A stretch of DNA of 64,000 nt, taken from assembly GCA_016463765.1 (NCBI GenBank), contig JAEMQS010000006.1, forward strand, positions 33,517 to 97,516. The letters run 5' to 3'. The notes under the pieces were generated by a model that did not search any database, was not told the DNA's origin, and saw nothing but the letters and a program-made list of their open reading frames with translations. This DNA comes from Solirubrobacteraceae bacterium (GTDB lineage Bacteria > Actinomycetota > Thermoleophilia > Solirubrobacterales > Solirubrobacteraceae). Numbering within the stretch: the stretch's first letter is position 1; every line of letters starts with the position of its first letter. The position numbers and the translations under genes were made by a program. This document shows positions 18,756 to 27,728 of this stretch, one piece after another.

Positions 18756-19412
18756 GTGGCCGAATCGTTCACCGACACCCCGCTGCTGACCGCGCGCTTC
18801 GACGCCGCGCTGCACCACGCCACCGCGCACCACGCCCGGCAGCTGCGCAAGGGCACGCCGGTGCCGTACGCCGCGCACCTGCTCGCGGCCGCGTCGCTCG
18901 TGCTCGAGATGGGCGGCGACGAGGACGAGGCGATCGCCGCGCTGCTGCACGACGTCGTCGAGGACGGCGGCGGCCGCGACGCGCTGGACGAGATCGAGCG
19001 GCGGTTCGGCCCTGTGGTCGCGGGCCTCGTGCTTGACAACACCGACGCGGTCGAGCGCACCGATGACGGCGGCGCGGGGTGGTACCACCGCAAGCGCGGG
19101 TTCGTCGAAGCCTTCCCGGAGAAGGCGCCGGCCGCGCTGCGGGTGAGCCTGGCCGACAAGCTGCACAACGCCCGCTCGATCCTCACCGACTACCGCACGC
19201 ACGGCGATGACCTCTGGGCGCGCTTCGGGCAGGGCCAGGGCCTCGCGACCCGCGTCTACTACCGCTCGCTGGCCCGCGCGTTCGAGCAGGAACGCGCCCG
19301 TCTCGGCCCCCTCGCCGAGCCCTATGTCGACGAGCTGCGGCGAACGGTCGACGCGATCACCGCGCTCGCCGAGGAGCACCAGGGACCCGATTCGCGGGCC
19401 TTCCTGGCCTGA
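18756..19412 (+). CDS. MESH1-like HD-domain (p)ppGpp hydrolase
   Basis: A 218-aa stand-alone HD-domain protein. Motifs are HHARQLRKGTPVPYAAHLLA near residues 28-48, the metal-binding LLHDVVEDGG (HD at about residue 65), and LADKLHNARSI near 132. This series matches the hydrolase domain of RelA/SpoT proteins and the small hydrolase MESH1, which convert ppGpp back to GDP. Neither a synthetase nor TGS or ACT domains are present. A GTG at 18756 was chosen: it removes a non-homologous extension that overlaps the permease gene. It diverges from the amino-acid permease, with 61 bp between starts, which suggests a link with amino-acid supply. Confidence 0.82.
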   Translation: MAESFTDTPLLTARFDAALHHATAHHARQLRKGTPVPYAAHLLAAASLVLEMGGDEDEAIAALLHDVVEDGGGRDALDEIERRFGPVVAGLVLDNTDAVERTDDGGAGWYHRKRGFVEAFPEKAPAALRVSLADKLHNARSILTDYRTHGDDLWARFGQGQGLATRVYYRSLARAFEQERARLGPLAEPYVDELRRTVDAITALAEEHQGPDSRAFLA

Positions 19413-19505
19413 TCGCAGGTCAATTTGTGCGAATCCCACAGAAACTTCGCCTGTATTTGCGGATACCGAGGAGTAGCGTCGTGATCCTGTGGCGATCATG
19501 AGCGT

Positions 19506-20570
19506 ATGCATGTCCTCGATGTGGCTGCGTCCCTCACGACGCCGCTGCTGCCTGATGACTACCTGACGTACGTCAACCCGCTGTGGTCCCGGCGCGAGCC
19601 GCGCGGCCGCGTCGATGCCGTGATGCCGGAGACGCGCGACAGCGCGACGATCTGGCTGACCCCCGGCATCGGGTGGCCGGCCCACACGCCCGGGCAGTAC
19701 GTGCGCGTCGGTGTGGATGTCGATGGTGTCCGCCACTGGCGCACGTACTCGCTGACGTCCGTCCCGGGCCGCAAGGACAAGCGGATCGCGATCACGGTGA
19801 AGGCCATCGCCGACGGCGTGGTCTCGACCCATCTCGTCCGCAACGCGCGCCGCGGCATGATCGTGCGCCTCGCGCCGCCCGCGGGCGAGTTCGTCCTGCC
19901 CGAGCGACTCGACCAGCCGCTGTTGTTCGTCACCGCCGGCAGCGGCATCACGCCGATCCTCGGCATGCTCCGCACGCTCGCCGCGCGCGGCCCGCTGCCG
20001 GACATCACCCACGTCCACCTCGCGCCGTCGGCCGACGACGTCATCGCGCGCGTCGACCTGCAGCGCCTGGCGCGCCGGCACCCCGCGTACCGCCTGCACG
20101 AGCACCACGACGACCGGCGCGGCATCTTCGACGTCGTCACCCTCGACGCCGTCGTCCCCGACTGGCGCACCCGCCCGACCTGGGCGTGCGGTCCCGCGCC
20201 CCTGCTCGACGCGCTCACCGCGCGCTTCGAGGCCGAGGGTGTGGCCGACCACCTGAACATCGAGCGCTTCCGCCCGGTCGTCGCCGCCGACGGCGCGGCG
20301 GGCGCGGGCGGCCTCGTCCGCTTCACGGCCAGCGACCGTGAGGTCGAGGCCGACGGCGCCACCCCACTGCTCACCGTCGGCGAGGACGCCGGCGTCCTCA
20401 TGCCCAGCGGCTGCCGCATGGGCATCTGCCACACCTGCGTCGGCGCCCTGTGCGGCGGCAGCGTCCGCGATCTGCGCACCGGCGAGCAGATCGAGGGCGA
20501 CCCCGATGACCCGCCGCACATCCGGACGTGCGTCTCCGCCGCCGCCGGCCCCGTCGAACTCTCCCTCTGA
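19506..20570 (+). CDS. Ferredoxin-type oxidoreductase for desaturase (pair 1)
   Basis: A 354-aa electron-transfer flavoprotein. It has an FAD-binding domain (PGQYVRVGV and the RTYSLTS flavin motif), an NAD(P)-binding domain (LFVTAGSGITPILGMLRTL) and a C-terminal plant-type ferredoxin domain with SGCRMGICHTCVG (Cys-x4-Cys-x2-Cys) and a last Cys in IRTCVS. It resembles the mycobacterial reductase that passes NADPH electrons to stearoyl-CoA desaturase DesA3, and the desaturase gene follows after 20 bp. A near-duplicate of this two-gene unit is at 45901-48176. Both proteins share the opening TTPLLPDDYL. The ATG at 19506 follows a 93-bp gap that should contain the promoter. Confidence 0.93.
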   Translation: MHVLDVAASLTTPLLPDDYLTYVNPLWSRREPRGRVDAVMPETRDSATIWLTPGIGWPAHTPGQYVRVGVDVDGVRHWRTYSLTSVPGRKDKRIAITVKAIADGVVSTHLVRNARRGMIVRLAPPAGEFVLPERLDQPLLFVTAGSGITPILGMLRTLAARGPLPDITHVHLAPSADDVIARVDLQRLARRHPAYRLHEHHDDRRGIFDVVTLDAVVPDWRTRPTWACGPAPLLDALTARFEAEGVADHLNIERFRPVVAADGAAGAGGLVRFTASDREVEADGATPLLTVGEDAGVLMPSGCRMGICHTCVGALCGGSVRDLRTGEQIEGDPDDPPHIRTCVSAAAGPVELSL

Positions 20571-20590
20571 ACGCGAAAGGACCTGCACCA

Positions 20591-21781
20591 ATGAGCACGG
20601 ATACCTCAGCATCTCCGCTCGCCCACCTCACCCCCGAGGACATCGAGGACATCGGCCGTGAGCTCGACGCCATCCGCGACGAGATCTACAACGACCTCGG
20701 CGAGGAGGACGCCGCGTACATCCGCAAGGTCATCGCCGCCCAGCGCGGCCTGGAGCTCGCGGGCCGCGGCGCGCTGCTCGTCTCGCTCTTCCCGCCCGCC
20801 TGGCTGGCCGGCACGACCATGCTCTCCGTCGCGAAGATCCTGGAGAACATGGAGCTCGGGCACAACATCATGCACGGGCAGTGGGACTGGATGCGCGACC
20901 CGGAGATCCACTCGACGACGTGGGAGTGGGACAACGTCTCGAGCTCCGACGGGTGGAAGCACTCGCACAACTTCCAGCACCACACGTTCACGAACGTCAT
21001 CGGCAAGGACCGCGACCTCGGCTACACGCTGCTGCGCATCGATCCCGAGCAGCCGTGGAACCCGCTGCACCTGCTGCAGCCGGTGACGAACACCGTGCTG
21101 GCGCTGTTCTTCGAGTGGGGCGTGGCGTTCTACGACCTCGAGATCGACGAGGCCCGCGCGGGCAAGCGCCCGTGGAGCAACGTCGCGTCCGACGTCAAGC
21201 GCCTGGCGAAGAAGGCCACGAAGCAGCTCACCAAGGACTACGTCGTGTGGCCGGCGCTGTCGGGCCCGTCGTTCATCCCGGCGTTCCTCGGCAACGTCAC
21301 CGCCAACGCGGCGCGCAACGTGTGGACGCACGGCGTCATCTTCTGCGGCCACTTCCCCGACGGGGTGCAGACGTTCGACTACGACGAGGAGCAGCTCGAG
21401 GCCGAGACGCGCGGTGAGTGGTACCTGCGTCAGCTCGTCGGCTCGGCGAACATCGACGGCAGCCGGCTCATGCACATCATGACCGGCAACCTCAGCTACC
21501 AGATCGAGCACCACCTCTTCCCCGATCTCCCGAGCAACCGCTACGCCGAGGTTGCGCCGCGGGTCAAGGACATCTGCGAGCGCTACGACCTCCCGTACGT
21601 CAGCGGCCCGCTCCCGCAGCAGTACGCGCAGGTCCTGCGCAAAGTGGTGCGGATGTCCTTCCCGGGTGGGGGAGACGCGTCGCCTGCGCCCACGGCCCGG
21701 GGGGAGGTCTCCGAGGAGACCGCCGCCGTGCAGGCGCGGGCGGCGCGCCGTCGTCTGCGGGTCGTCGAGGACGCCGCGTAG
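20591..21781 (+). CDS. Membrane fatty acid desaturase (pair 1)
   Basis: A 396-aa acyl-lipid or acyl-CoA desaturase, a di-iron membrane enzyme that introduces a cis double bond into fatty acyl chains. The three histidine boxes are visible: GHNIMHGQWDW (about residue 94), HSHNFQHHTFTN (about 120) and QIEHHLFPDLPSNRY (about 305). It closely parallels mycobacterial DesA3-type proteins. The ATG at 20591 follows AAAGGACC as ribosome-binding site. The ferredoxin reductase gene just before it presumably supplies electrons. The last 35 residues are Ala/Arg-rich and probably disordered. It is convergent with a PucR regulator 3 bp away. Confidence 0.93.
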   Translation: MSTDTSASPLAHLTPEDIEDIGRELDAIRDEIYNDLGEEDAAYIRKVIAAQRGLELAGRGALLVSLFPPAWLAGTTMLSVAKILENMELGHNIMHGQWDWMRDPEIHSTTWEWDNVSSSDGWKHSHNFQHHTFTNVIGKDRDLGYTLLRIDPEQPWNPLHLLQPVTNTVLALFFEWGVAFYDLEIDEARAGKRPWSNVASDVKRLAKKATKQLTKDYVVWPALSGPSFIPAFLGNVTANAARNVWTHGVIFCGHFPDGVQTFDYDEEQLEAETRGEWYLRQLVGSANIDGSRLMHIMTGNLSYQIEHHLFPDLPSNRYAEVAPRVKDICERYDLPYVSGPLPQQYAQVLRKVVRMSFPGGGDASPAPTARGEVSEETAAVQARAARRRLRVVEDAA

Positions 21782-21784
21782 CGG

Positions 21785-22969
21785 TCAGTCCCCGATGACG
21801 CCCGCGGCGTGCAGGGCGATCTGGAGCTCGAGCCGAGCGACCGGGTCGTCCAGCACGTCGCCGAACGTCTCCCGCAGGCCGCCCAGGCGGTAGCGCACGG
21901 TCTGCGGGTGCACGTGCAGGGCGTCCGCCGCGGCGGAGACGTCGCCGAGCGCGTCGAGCCACGCGAGCAGCGTCTCCTCGGCGCGGCGGCGCGCGCCGTC
22001 GGGCATGGCGCGCAGCGGCGCGAGGCGCCGGTCGACGAGATCGCGAGCCAGCCGCTCGTCGCCGGCGACCAGGAGGGCCAGCAGGTGGTCGTCGGCGACG
22101 GCGAGCGTGTCGTCGCCCAGCCGCCCCTCGGCGTGCAGCGGCCAGCCGGCGAGCGCCCGGCGGGCCGAGTGGTGCGCCTGTTCCCACGCGACCGTCGGGC
22201 CGAGGACGGCGCGGCGGCCCCGCAGGCCACGCTGCAGCTGCCGGCGGCGACCGGGCGCCTCGGGGTCGGGAACCAGGAACACCGCGACCGGCTCGAGGGC
22301 GGCCCCGATCGTCCCCTCGGGGAGCCGCCGGGCGAGCGACACCACGTCGTGCTCCTGGACGGCGAGCACCGCGAGTGATGCGGGCAGCGGCCACGCCGCC
22401 TGCTCGGCGGCGTGCGCCACCGCGTCGGCGTCGAGGGCGACGCTGGTGGCGAGGAGCTCGACGAGCGCGTGTCGCCGCGCGTGGACGGACCCTTCGCGCG
22501 CTGACTGCTCCTGCGCGAAGCCCGCCACCGAGGCGGCGGCGAGCCGGTCGATGTACGCGAAGATCGCCTCCGCGAGCGTGTAGAGCGTCTGTGGCTCGAC
22601 GTCGGCGCCGAGGCGCTGGACCTCGCGCCACGCGACCCGTGCACCGACGCGATACGCGGACTGCAGCGCGTCGAGCGTCCGTCCGGCGCGCAGCTCGGCC
22701 CGTCCCATCTCCTCGTAGACGCTGACGTCGCCGAGATCGGTGTCGTGACCCAGCAGGTCGACGAACTGCCGCAGCGCGGCACCGCTGCCCTCGCTGATGA
22801 GGCGGCCGAACTCGCCCTCCATCGGCTGGTCGTACTCCGGGACCTCGGCGCGGACCGCGGCGATGATCTCGTCGACGACGCCGGTCAGCATCGGCCGGAT
22901 GACGTCGGCCAGCTCCGGCGGGACGGCGGCCCACGGAATGGTGTCGGGTGCGGGGTGCGGGCCGGTCAC
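21785..22969 (-). CDS. PucR-family transcriptional regulator (near desaturase pair 1)
   Basis: A 394-aa regulator with a helical N-terminal sensor-like region ([11 protein letters not shown]...[15 protein letters not shown]) and a C-terminal PucR/CdaR helix-turn-helix. The DNA-binding part contains [20 protein letters not shown] near residue 350. Regulators of this type sense metabolites and activate nearby catabolic or lipid genes. A GTG at 22969 was chosen because it begins the conserved region; the frame stays open upstream into the divergent SDR gene. The start is 82 bp from the SDR ATG, so a shared control region is likely. A second regulator of the same design occurs at 42687, before the second desaturase pair. 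Confidence 0.87.
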   Translation of the reverse strand: MTGPHPAPDTIPWAAVPPELADVIRPMLTGVVDEIIAAVRAEVPEYDQPMEGEFGRLISEGSGAALRQFVDLLGHDTDLGDVSVYEEMGRAELRAGRTLDALQSAYRVGARVAWREVQRLGADVEPQTLYTLAEAIFAYIDRLAAASVAGFAQEQSAREGSVHARRHALVELLATSVALDADAVAHAAEQAAWPLPASLAVLAVQEHDVVSLARRLPEGTIGAALEPVAVFLVPDPEAPGRRRQLQRGLRGRRAVLGPTVAWEQAHHSARRALAGWPLHAEGRLGDDTLAVADDHLLALLVAGDERLARDLVDRRLAPLRAMPDGARRRAEETLLAWLDALGDVSAAADALHVHPQTVRYRLGGLRETFGDVLDDPVARLELQIALHAAGVIGD

Positions 22970-23051
22970 CGCGCCAGCTTCGCATGCGCGCCGGTGCCCA
23001 TCACTACCGAGCGGTAGGGTTCGGGTGGAACCGTTCAGGAGGAGCACGACG

Positions 23052-23984
23052 ATGTCTTCAGGCTGGACCGCAGACGAGATCCCCGACCAGCGCGGGCGCA
23101 CCGCGATCATCACCGGCGCGAACAGCGGCCTGGGGCTGTCGAGCGCCTGGGAGCTCGCGCGCCATGGCGCGCACGTGATCATGGCGTGCCGCAACACGCA
23201 GAAGGGCGAGGCGGCCGCCGCGAAGATCCGGGCCGACGTCCCGCAGGCGTCCCTGGAGGTCCGCGAGCTGGACCTCGCGTCGCTGGCGTCGGTCCGCGCC
23301 TTCGCCGACGCGATCACCGCGAGCCGCCCGTCGTTCGACCTCCTGCTGAACAACGCGGGGATCATGATGCCGCCGCGATCGCTGACGCAGGACGGCTTCG
23401 AGCTGCAGTTCGGCACGAACCACCTCGGCCACTTCGCCCTGACCGGCCTCCTGCTCCCGGCACTGCAGGCCGGCAGCGGCCCGCGGGTCGTGACGGTCAG
23501 CAGCATCGAGCACCGCCCCGGGCGCATCGACTTCGACGACCTCCAGCGCGAGAAGTACGGCGCGCGCAGCGCCTATCAGCAGAGCAAGCTCGCGAACGTG
23601 CTGTTCGGGCTGGAACTCGACCGCCGGCTGCGCGCCGCCGGATCGCCGCTCATCAGCGTGCTCGCCCATCCGGGCTACTCGGACACGAACCTCCAGCGCA
23701 CCGGCCCGACCGGCCTGATGCGCGGGATCCTGGAGATCGGCAACCGCGTGCTCGCGCAGAGCATGCGCCAGGGCGCGCTGCCGCAGCTGTACGCGTCGAC
23801 GATGCCCGACGTGCGCGGCGGGGAGTTCTTCGGGCCGAAGGGCCCGGGCGAGATGCGCGGCAAGGTCGGCCGCGTGACCCCGGTCGCGGCGGGCCGCGAC
23901 GAGATCACCGCCGAGCGCCTGTGGTCGATCTCCGAGGAGCTGACCGGCGTCAGCTACGCGCTGCCGTCGCCCGCCACGGCCTGA
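23052..23984 (+). CDS. Short-chain dehydrogenase/reductase
   Basis: A 310-aa SDR of the retinol-dehydrogenase/oxidoreductase type. It has the cofactor motif TGANSGLG (residues 21-28), the structural [11 protein letters not shown] (NNAG near 99), the catalytic Ser in VTVSSIEH, and Tyr/Lys in [13 protein letters not shown]. The NADP-type basic residues after the second strand (ACRNTQKGE) suggest NADPH use. The substrate is unknown but could be a lipid aldehyde or a ketone. A strong AGGAGG at 23038-23043 precedes the ATG at 23052. It diverges from the PucR regulator, and its last 31 bp overlap the convergent BAAT-like gene. Confidence 0.9.
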   Translation: MSSGWTADEIPDQRGRTAIITGANSGLGLSSAWELARHGAHVIMACRNTQKGEAAAAKIRADVPQASLEVRELDLASLASVRAFADAITASRPSFDLLLNNAGIMMPPRSLTQDGFELQFGTNHLGHFALTGLLLPALQAGSGPRVVTVSSIEHRPGRIDFDDLQREKYGARSAYQQSKLANVLFGLELDRRLRAAGSPLISVLAHPGYSDTNLQRTGPTGLMRGILEIGNRVLAQSMRQGALPQLYASTMPDVRGGEFFGPKGPGEMRGKVGRVTPVAAGRDEITAERLWSISEELTGVSYALPSPATA

Positions 23985-24601
23985 CGCGGGCGGGCACCGA
24001 GGTCGGCGAGCAGGGTGTCCCAGGCCACCGGGTTCGTGGGGCCGGGGACACCCGGAGGAATCGGGACGTTGCCGAGCATCCGCGCGCCGGCCCCGCCCGG
24101 AACCCCCTCGAGCTGGGTGGCCGCGACGTCGGGGTCGCCCTTCTTCAGCACGAGCGTCATGACCCCGCGGGACGCCAGCAGGGCCCCCGCGAGCAGCGCG
24201 CCGGGGTCGTCGATGACGATCGGCGGCGCGGCGGGCTCGGCGGGAAGGAAGAGCGACGCCGTGATCTCGCCCTTCCAGCGCCGGACCCGCACGCCGTCTC
24301 CGAGCAGGTGACGCGTGATCGTGCGCGTGGCGGTGAGCCCGTCGGGCGTCTCGACGCGAACGTCGACGCGCACGGGCCGCAGGGAGGCGAGCGCGGCGTG
24401 CGGCGCGGCCGGGGACTTCGCGGGGGCCCAGGTCTCGTCGAGCTCCGCCGCGGTGTCGGCCGTCGCGCGCCATACGCGGCCGTCGTCGTCGCGGATGCGC
24501 GCGCGCCAGGTCAGCCGCGTGCCCGGCCCCGCCCCGCGCACGCGCAGGGCGAGCGGTTCGTCGAGGGGTGCGTCGGGGGGTCCGGTGAGCTCCACGGGCA
24601 C
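23954..24601 (-). CDS. Short BAAT-like acyl-CoA thioesterase/acyltransferase protein
   Basis: 215 aa. The first about 120 residues ([20 protein letters not shown] onward, with the [15 protein letters not shown] and GPT-like strands) resemble the immunoglobulin-like N-terminal domain of acyl-CoA thioesterase/bile-acid-CoA:amino-acid N-acyltransferase proteins. The following segment ([30 protein letters not shown], key part [18 protein letters not shown]) looks like the start of the alpha/beta-hydrolase domain. Full-length relatives are about 400 aa with a Ser-Asp-His triad. The chain here ends before the rest of that domain, so the catalytic triad appears missing. It overlaps the SDR gene tail to tail by 31 bp. 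A degenerate or non-enzymatic acyl-binding protein is possible. Confidence 0.65.
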   Translation of the reverse strand: MPVELTGPPDAPLDEPLALRVRGAGPGTRLTWRARIRDDDGRVWRATADTAAELDETWAPAKSPAAPHAALASLRPVRVDVRVETPDGLTATRTITRHLLGDGVRVRRWKGEITASLFLPAEPAAPPIVIDDPGALLAGALLASRGVMTLVLKKGDPDVAATQLEGVPGGAGARMLGNVPIPPGVPGPTNPVAWDTLLADLGARPRQAVAGDGSA

Positions 24602-24612
24602 AGCATGGCGTG

Positions 24613-24657
24613 GCTGTGGCGCAAACGTCAGGCCGGGGCTGACGAAGGCGCCACAGC
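24613..24657. repeat. 45-nt palindromic repeat, copy 1
   Basis: Outer arms GCTGTGGCGC and GCGCCACAGC pair perfectly, and inner arms CGTCAG and CTGACG also pair, giving a two-part stem. It lies upstream of the BAAT-like gene start (24601) and is matched by copy 2 at 24685, which has the same length and layout. Confidence 0.75.
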
Positions 24658-24684
24658 GACGTCGTTGCCCGCGGCGCTGTTCGG

Positions 24685-24729
24685 GCCGTGGCGTTTTTGT
24701 CAGCGTGGGGCTGACATACGCGCCACAGC
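24685..24729. repeat. 45-nt palindromic repeat, copy 2
   Basis: The same design as copy 1: outer arms GCCGTGGCG and CGCCACAGC (one mismatch), inner arms TGTCAG and CTGACA. Compensating differences in the inner arms (CGTCAG/CTGACG versus TGTCAG/CTGACA) suggest that structure is conserved. It ends 5 bp after the modC stop codon and may also end the modABC transcript. Confidence 0.75.
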
Positions 24730-24734
24730 GCCAC

Positions 24735-25793
24735 TCAGCGGGCGGTGACGCGCGTCGCCGTCGCCTTCCACGACGCCGCGACCTGCACCCCGGGCGCCAG
24801 CCCGAGCTCCGCCACCGCCGCGGAGGTGACCTCCGCCACCAGCGGTTGCGGCGACGCGATCGCCACCCGCACGCGCCCGCCGAGGTCCACCACCGACGCG
24901 ACCGGCCCGACCACCCGGTTGCGGGCCGAGCCGGGCGTCGCGGCGTCTGCGGGCTCGAGCGTGATCTCCCACGGGCGCACGCTCACCGCCACCGGTCCAG
25001 GCGCCGCGTCACCGACGGCCTGCACCTCGCCGCCCCCATCGAGCGCCACCACCACGAGCCCATGCCCCGCCGCCCGCGCGACACCGGCGAGCACGACCGC
25101 GCCGGTGAAGTCCGCGACGAACGCCGTCGCCGGCCGGGCGGCGAGTTCCGCCGCCGTCCCGACCTGCACGACCCGCCCGCCATCCATGACCGCCACCCGA
25201 TCGGACATGGCAGCCGCGTCCTCGATGTCGTGGGTGACGAGGACCACCGGGACCTCGGGGACCGCCGCGAGCAACGCCGCCAGCTCACGCGCCGCCACGG
25301 CCCGCGTGCGTGGGTCCAGCGCCGACAGCGGCTCGTCGAGCAGCAGCACCCGCGGCTCGCGGGCCAGCGCCCGCGCGAGCGCCACGCGCTGACGCTCACC
25401 ACCCGACAGCTCACGGACCGGCGCGTCCGCGCGTGCGGCCAGCCCGAACCGGTCGAGCAGCGCCAGCGCGCGCGCCCGGCGGGCGCGCCGCGGCAGCGAC
25501 CGCAGCGGGTAGGCGACGTTGCGCCACGCGTTCAGGTGGCCGAACAGCGCGTGCTCCTGGAAGACGTAGCCGCAGCGCCGCTCCTCGGGGGTGACGAACG
25601 TCCCCGTCGCGCCGTCGAGCCACACGTCCTCGCCGACCACGACCCGACCGTCTGCGGGCCTCGTGAGCCCGGCAATGATCCGCAGCAGCGTCGTCTTGCC
25701 GGCGCCCGAGGGACCCGCGAGCGCCAGGGTCTGCCCCGCCCCCACCTCGAGGGCCGCGTCGACGATCTCGGTGCGCGCCTCAACGGACAGCAT
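24735..25793 (-). CDS. modC: Molybdate ABC transporter ATP-binding protein
   Basis: A 352-aa ATPase. Walker A is GPSGAGKTT (near residue 28), the ABC signature is LSGGERQRVALARAL, Walker B is VLLLDEPLSALD and the switch histidine is in VTHD. The C-terminal region (VAVSVRPWEITLEP, later AEVTSAAVAELGLAPGVQVAAS with EVTSAAVAELGL) is a Mop/TOBE domain that binds oxyanions, separating ModC from other ATPases. It energises molybdate (or tungstate) import. The ATG at 25793 overlaps the end of modB by 14 bp. The stop is followed by two palindromic repeats. Confidence 0.92.
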   Translation of the reverse strand: MLSVEARTEIVDAALEVGAGQTLALAGPSGAGKTTLLRIIAGLTRPADGRVVVGEDVWLDGATGTFVTPEERRCGYVFQEHALFGHLNAWRNVAYPLRSLPRRARRARALALLDRFGLAARADAPVRELSGGERQRVALARALAREPRVLLLDEPLSALDPRTRAVAARELAALLAAVPEVPVVLVTHDIEDAAAMSDRVAVMDGGRVVQVGTAAELAARPATAFVADFTGAVVLAGVARAAGHGLVVVALDGGGEVQAVGDAAPGPVAVSVRPWEITLEPADAATPGSARNRVVGPVASVVDLGGRVRVAIASPQPLVAEVTSAAVAELGLAPGVQVAASWKATATRVTAR

Positions 25794-26574
25794 CGGCGCC
25801 CCGCACGAACTTGACCGACAGGAGCAGCGCCGCGGACACGACCACGAGCACCGCCGACAGCGCGAGCGCCGCGTCGAAATCCGTGGCGAAGTCGTCGTAG
25901 ATCGCCAGCGGCACCGTCTGGGTGACGCCCTGCAGCGATCCGGCGAACATGAGCGTCGCGCCGAACTCGCCGAGCGCCCGGCCCAGCGCCAGCGCGCCGC
26001 CCGCGGCAAGGCCGGGCAGGGACGCCGGCACGACCACGCGCGCGAACGCGGCGGCCTCCGAGCTGCCGAGCGTCCGTGCCGCGTCGACCTGCGTGCCGTC
26101 CACCGCGGCGAACGCCGCCTGCGCCTGGCGCAGGTAGAACGGCGCGGCGACGAACGTCAGCGCGACGACGACCCCCGCCGTGGTGAGCGCGACCTGCAGC
26201 CCGGCGTCCTCGACGTACCGGCCGAGCAGTCCGGACGGTCCCACCGCCGCCAGCAGGGCGATGCCCGCGACCGCGGGCGGCAGTACGAGCGGCAACTCGA
26301 TGAGCGTGATGACGACCGCGCGACCGCGAAACCGGCGGGTCGCCAGCAGGTACGCCGCGGGCGTGCCGAGCCCGACGATGAGCAGCATCGCGGCGCCGGT
26401 CGTCTGCGCCGAGAGCCACAGCGCGTCGCGCGCCTGCTCCTCCCCCAGCTTGCGGACGATCTGCGCCGGGGTGGTCTCCAGGAAGATCGCGAGCACCGGG
26501 ACGGTGAGGAACACCAGCGCCGTCGTGAGCGCGGCGACCAGCAGCGGGCCGAACCACAGGCGGGAGCGGATCAC
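25780..26574 (-). CDS. modB: Molybdate ABC transporter permease
   Basis: A 264-aa inner-membrane permease with about five or six helices. The cytoplasmic coupling motif EAAAFARVVVPASLPGLAAG...GRALGEFGATLMFAG contains the EAA-loop signature, and GEFGATLMFAG is characteristic of ModB. It forms the channel that works with ModC and the ModA binding protein. A GTG at 26574 was chosen because it overlaps the modA stop as GTGA. The upstream alternative would overlap modA by 46 bp. The order modA-modB-modC on one strand is a compact operon. Confidence 0.92.
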   Translation of the reverse strand: MIRSRLWFGPLLVAALTTALVFLTVPVLAIFLETTPAQIVRKLGEEQARDALWLSAQTTGAAMLLIVGLGTPAAYLLATRRFRGRAVVITLIELPLVLPPAVAGIALLAAVGPSGLLGRYVEDAGLQVALTTAGVVVALTFVAAPFYLRQAQAAFAAVDGTQVDAARTLGSSEAAAFARVVVPASLPGLAAGGALALGRALGEFGATLMFAGSLQGVTQTVPLAIYDDFATDFDAALALSAVLVVVSAALLLSVKFVRGADAVR

Positions 26575-27302
26575 GGCGGCGGGCCGAACCCGCGGGCGCG
26601 CAGCGCCTCCGCGCACGACCCGTCCGTGAGGCCGTCCACGAAGTCCTCCGCCTGGGCGCGTCGCTCGCTCGCGGTCACGACCCCCGCACCGTAGGCGACG
26701 TCCGGCTCGAGTTCCGCATCGATGGCGACCGCACGCAGCCGGCCGCTCGCGGCCTCGACGTCCGTCGCGTAGACGACGCCCGCGTCGACGGCGCCCTGGG
26801 TGAGCTTGCCGACGACGCCCTTGACGTCCGGCTCCTCGCTGCGGACGTTCGCCAGGATCGCGCGCTCCTGCACCGCGGGCAGGCGAGAGAGCACCTCGCG
26901 GGTGTAGTCGCCGACCGGCACCCCCTCGGCGCCGATCGCGAGGTCGACGCCCGGGCGGGCGAGATCGGTCAGTGCGCGCACGCCGGAATCCGCCGGGACG
27001 GCGACCACCAGCGCGTTCGTCGCGAAGGCCACGGGATCGTCCAGCAGGCCGTCGTCCGCGAGCGCGGCGGGCAGCGCGGTGTTCGCGGCGAGGAACACGT
27101 CCACCGGCAGTCCCTGGCGGACCTGCGCGGCGAGCTCGTCCGAGCCGGCGAAGCTGGCGCGGACGTCGGGGGCGCAGGCGCGGATGGCGTCCTGGACCGA
27201 CGAGGCGGCGGCGACCGTCAGATCACCGGCGTCGTCGTCATCGGCGCCGCAACCGGCGACCACGACCGCGGCCAGAACACCTATGCACCGCCTAGGCACC
27301 AT
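26571..27302 (-). CDS. modA: Molybdate ABC transporter substrate-binding lipoprotein
   Basis: A 243-aa extracellular binding protein that captures molybdate or tungstate. A lipoprotein signal (hydrophobic leader ending VVAGC, lipidated Cys near residue 18) is followed by LTVAAASSVQDAI, which carries the conserved anion-binding Ser-Ser of ModA. Other conserved elements are VDVFLAANT, ATNALVVAVP and VDAGVVYATDVEA. The ATG at 27302 is 29 bp from the divergent MerR-TOBE gene, so both are controlled from the same very short region. Confidence 0.92.
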   Translation of the reverse strand: MVPRRCIGVLAAVVVAGCGADDDDAGDLTVAAASSVQDAIRACAPDVRASFAGSDELAAQVRQGLPVDVFLAANTALPAALADDGLLDDPVAFATNALVVAVPADSGVRALTDLARPGVDLAIGAEGVPVGDYTREVLSRLPAVQERAILANVRSEEPDVKGVVGKLTQGAVDAGVVYATDVEAASGRLRAVAIDAELEPDVAYGAGVVTASERRAQAEDFVDGLTDGSCAEALRARGFGPPP

Positions 27303-27331
27303 GCCCGGCGCAGCGTATAGGCTCGCGCGCC

Positions 27332-27706
27332 ATGGAGCACCTCGTCCGCATCGGTGCCGTCGCCACCGCGCTCGGCGTCAGCGTCGACACGCTGCGCCGC
27401 TGGGAGCGTCAGGACCGGATCAGGTTCGAGCGGCGCGGCGGTGACCGCTATCTCCCCGGCGCGGAGCTGGCCCGCCTGTTGCGTGAACGGACGGCGAAGG
27501 GCGCGACGAGCGCACGCAACCGGCTCGACGGCGTCGTCGTCGACGTCAAAGTCGACGGTGTGATGGCGCAGGTCGACCTGGCCTGTGGAGAGTTCCGTAT
27601 TGTTTCGCTCATGTCCCGCGAGGCCGTCGAAGAGCTCGGTCTCGAGCCCGGATCACCCGCTCGCGCCGTGGTGAAGGCCACCACGGTGATCGTCGAGTCG
27701 ACCTAG
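27332..27706 (+). CDS. MerR-type HTH plus TOBE/Mop-domain regulator or molybdate-binding protein
   Basis: A small two-domain protein of 124 aa. Residues 1-55 form a MerR/excisionase-like DNA-binding domain (RIGAVATALGVSVDTLRRWE followed by RYLPGAELARLLRER). Residues about 62-124 are a Mop/TOBE oxyanion-binding domain (RNRLDGVVVDVKVDGVMAQV, ELGLEPGSPARAVVKATTVI), the kind that binds molybdate in ModE and molbindins. It diverges from modABC with 29 bp between the starts. A molybdate-responsive repressor of modABC, with a reduced ModE-like design, is the likeliest role. A -10-like TATAGG lies just ahead of its ATG, suggesting a leaderless or nearly leaderless message. Confidence 0.88.
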   Translation: MEHLVRIGAVATALGVSVDTLRRWERQDRIRFERRGGDRYLPGAELARLLRERTAKGATSARNRLDGVVVDVKVDGVMAQVDLACGEFRIVSLMSREAVEELGLEPGSPARAVVKATTVIVEST

Positions 27707-27728
27707 TCCACGGAAGGCCTGCCCGCCC

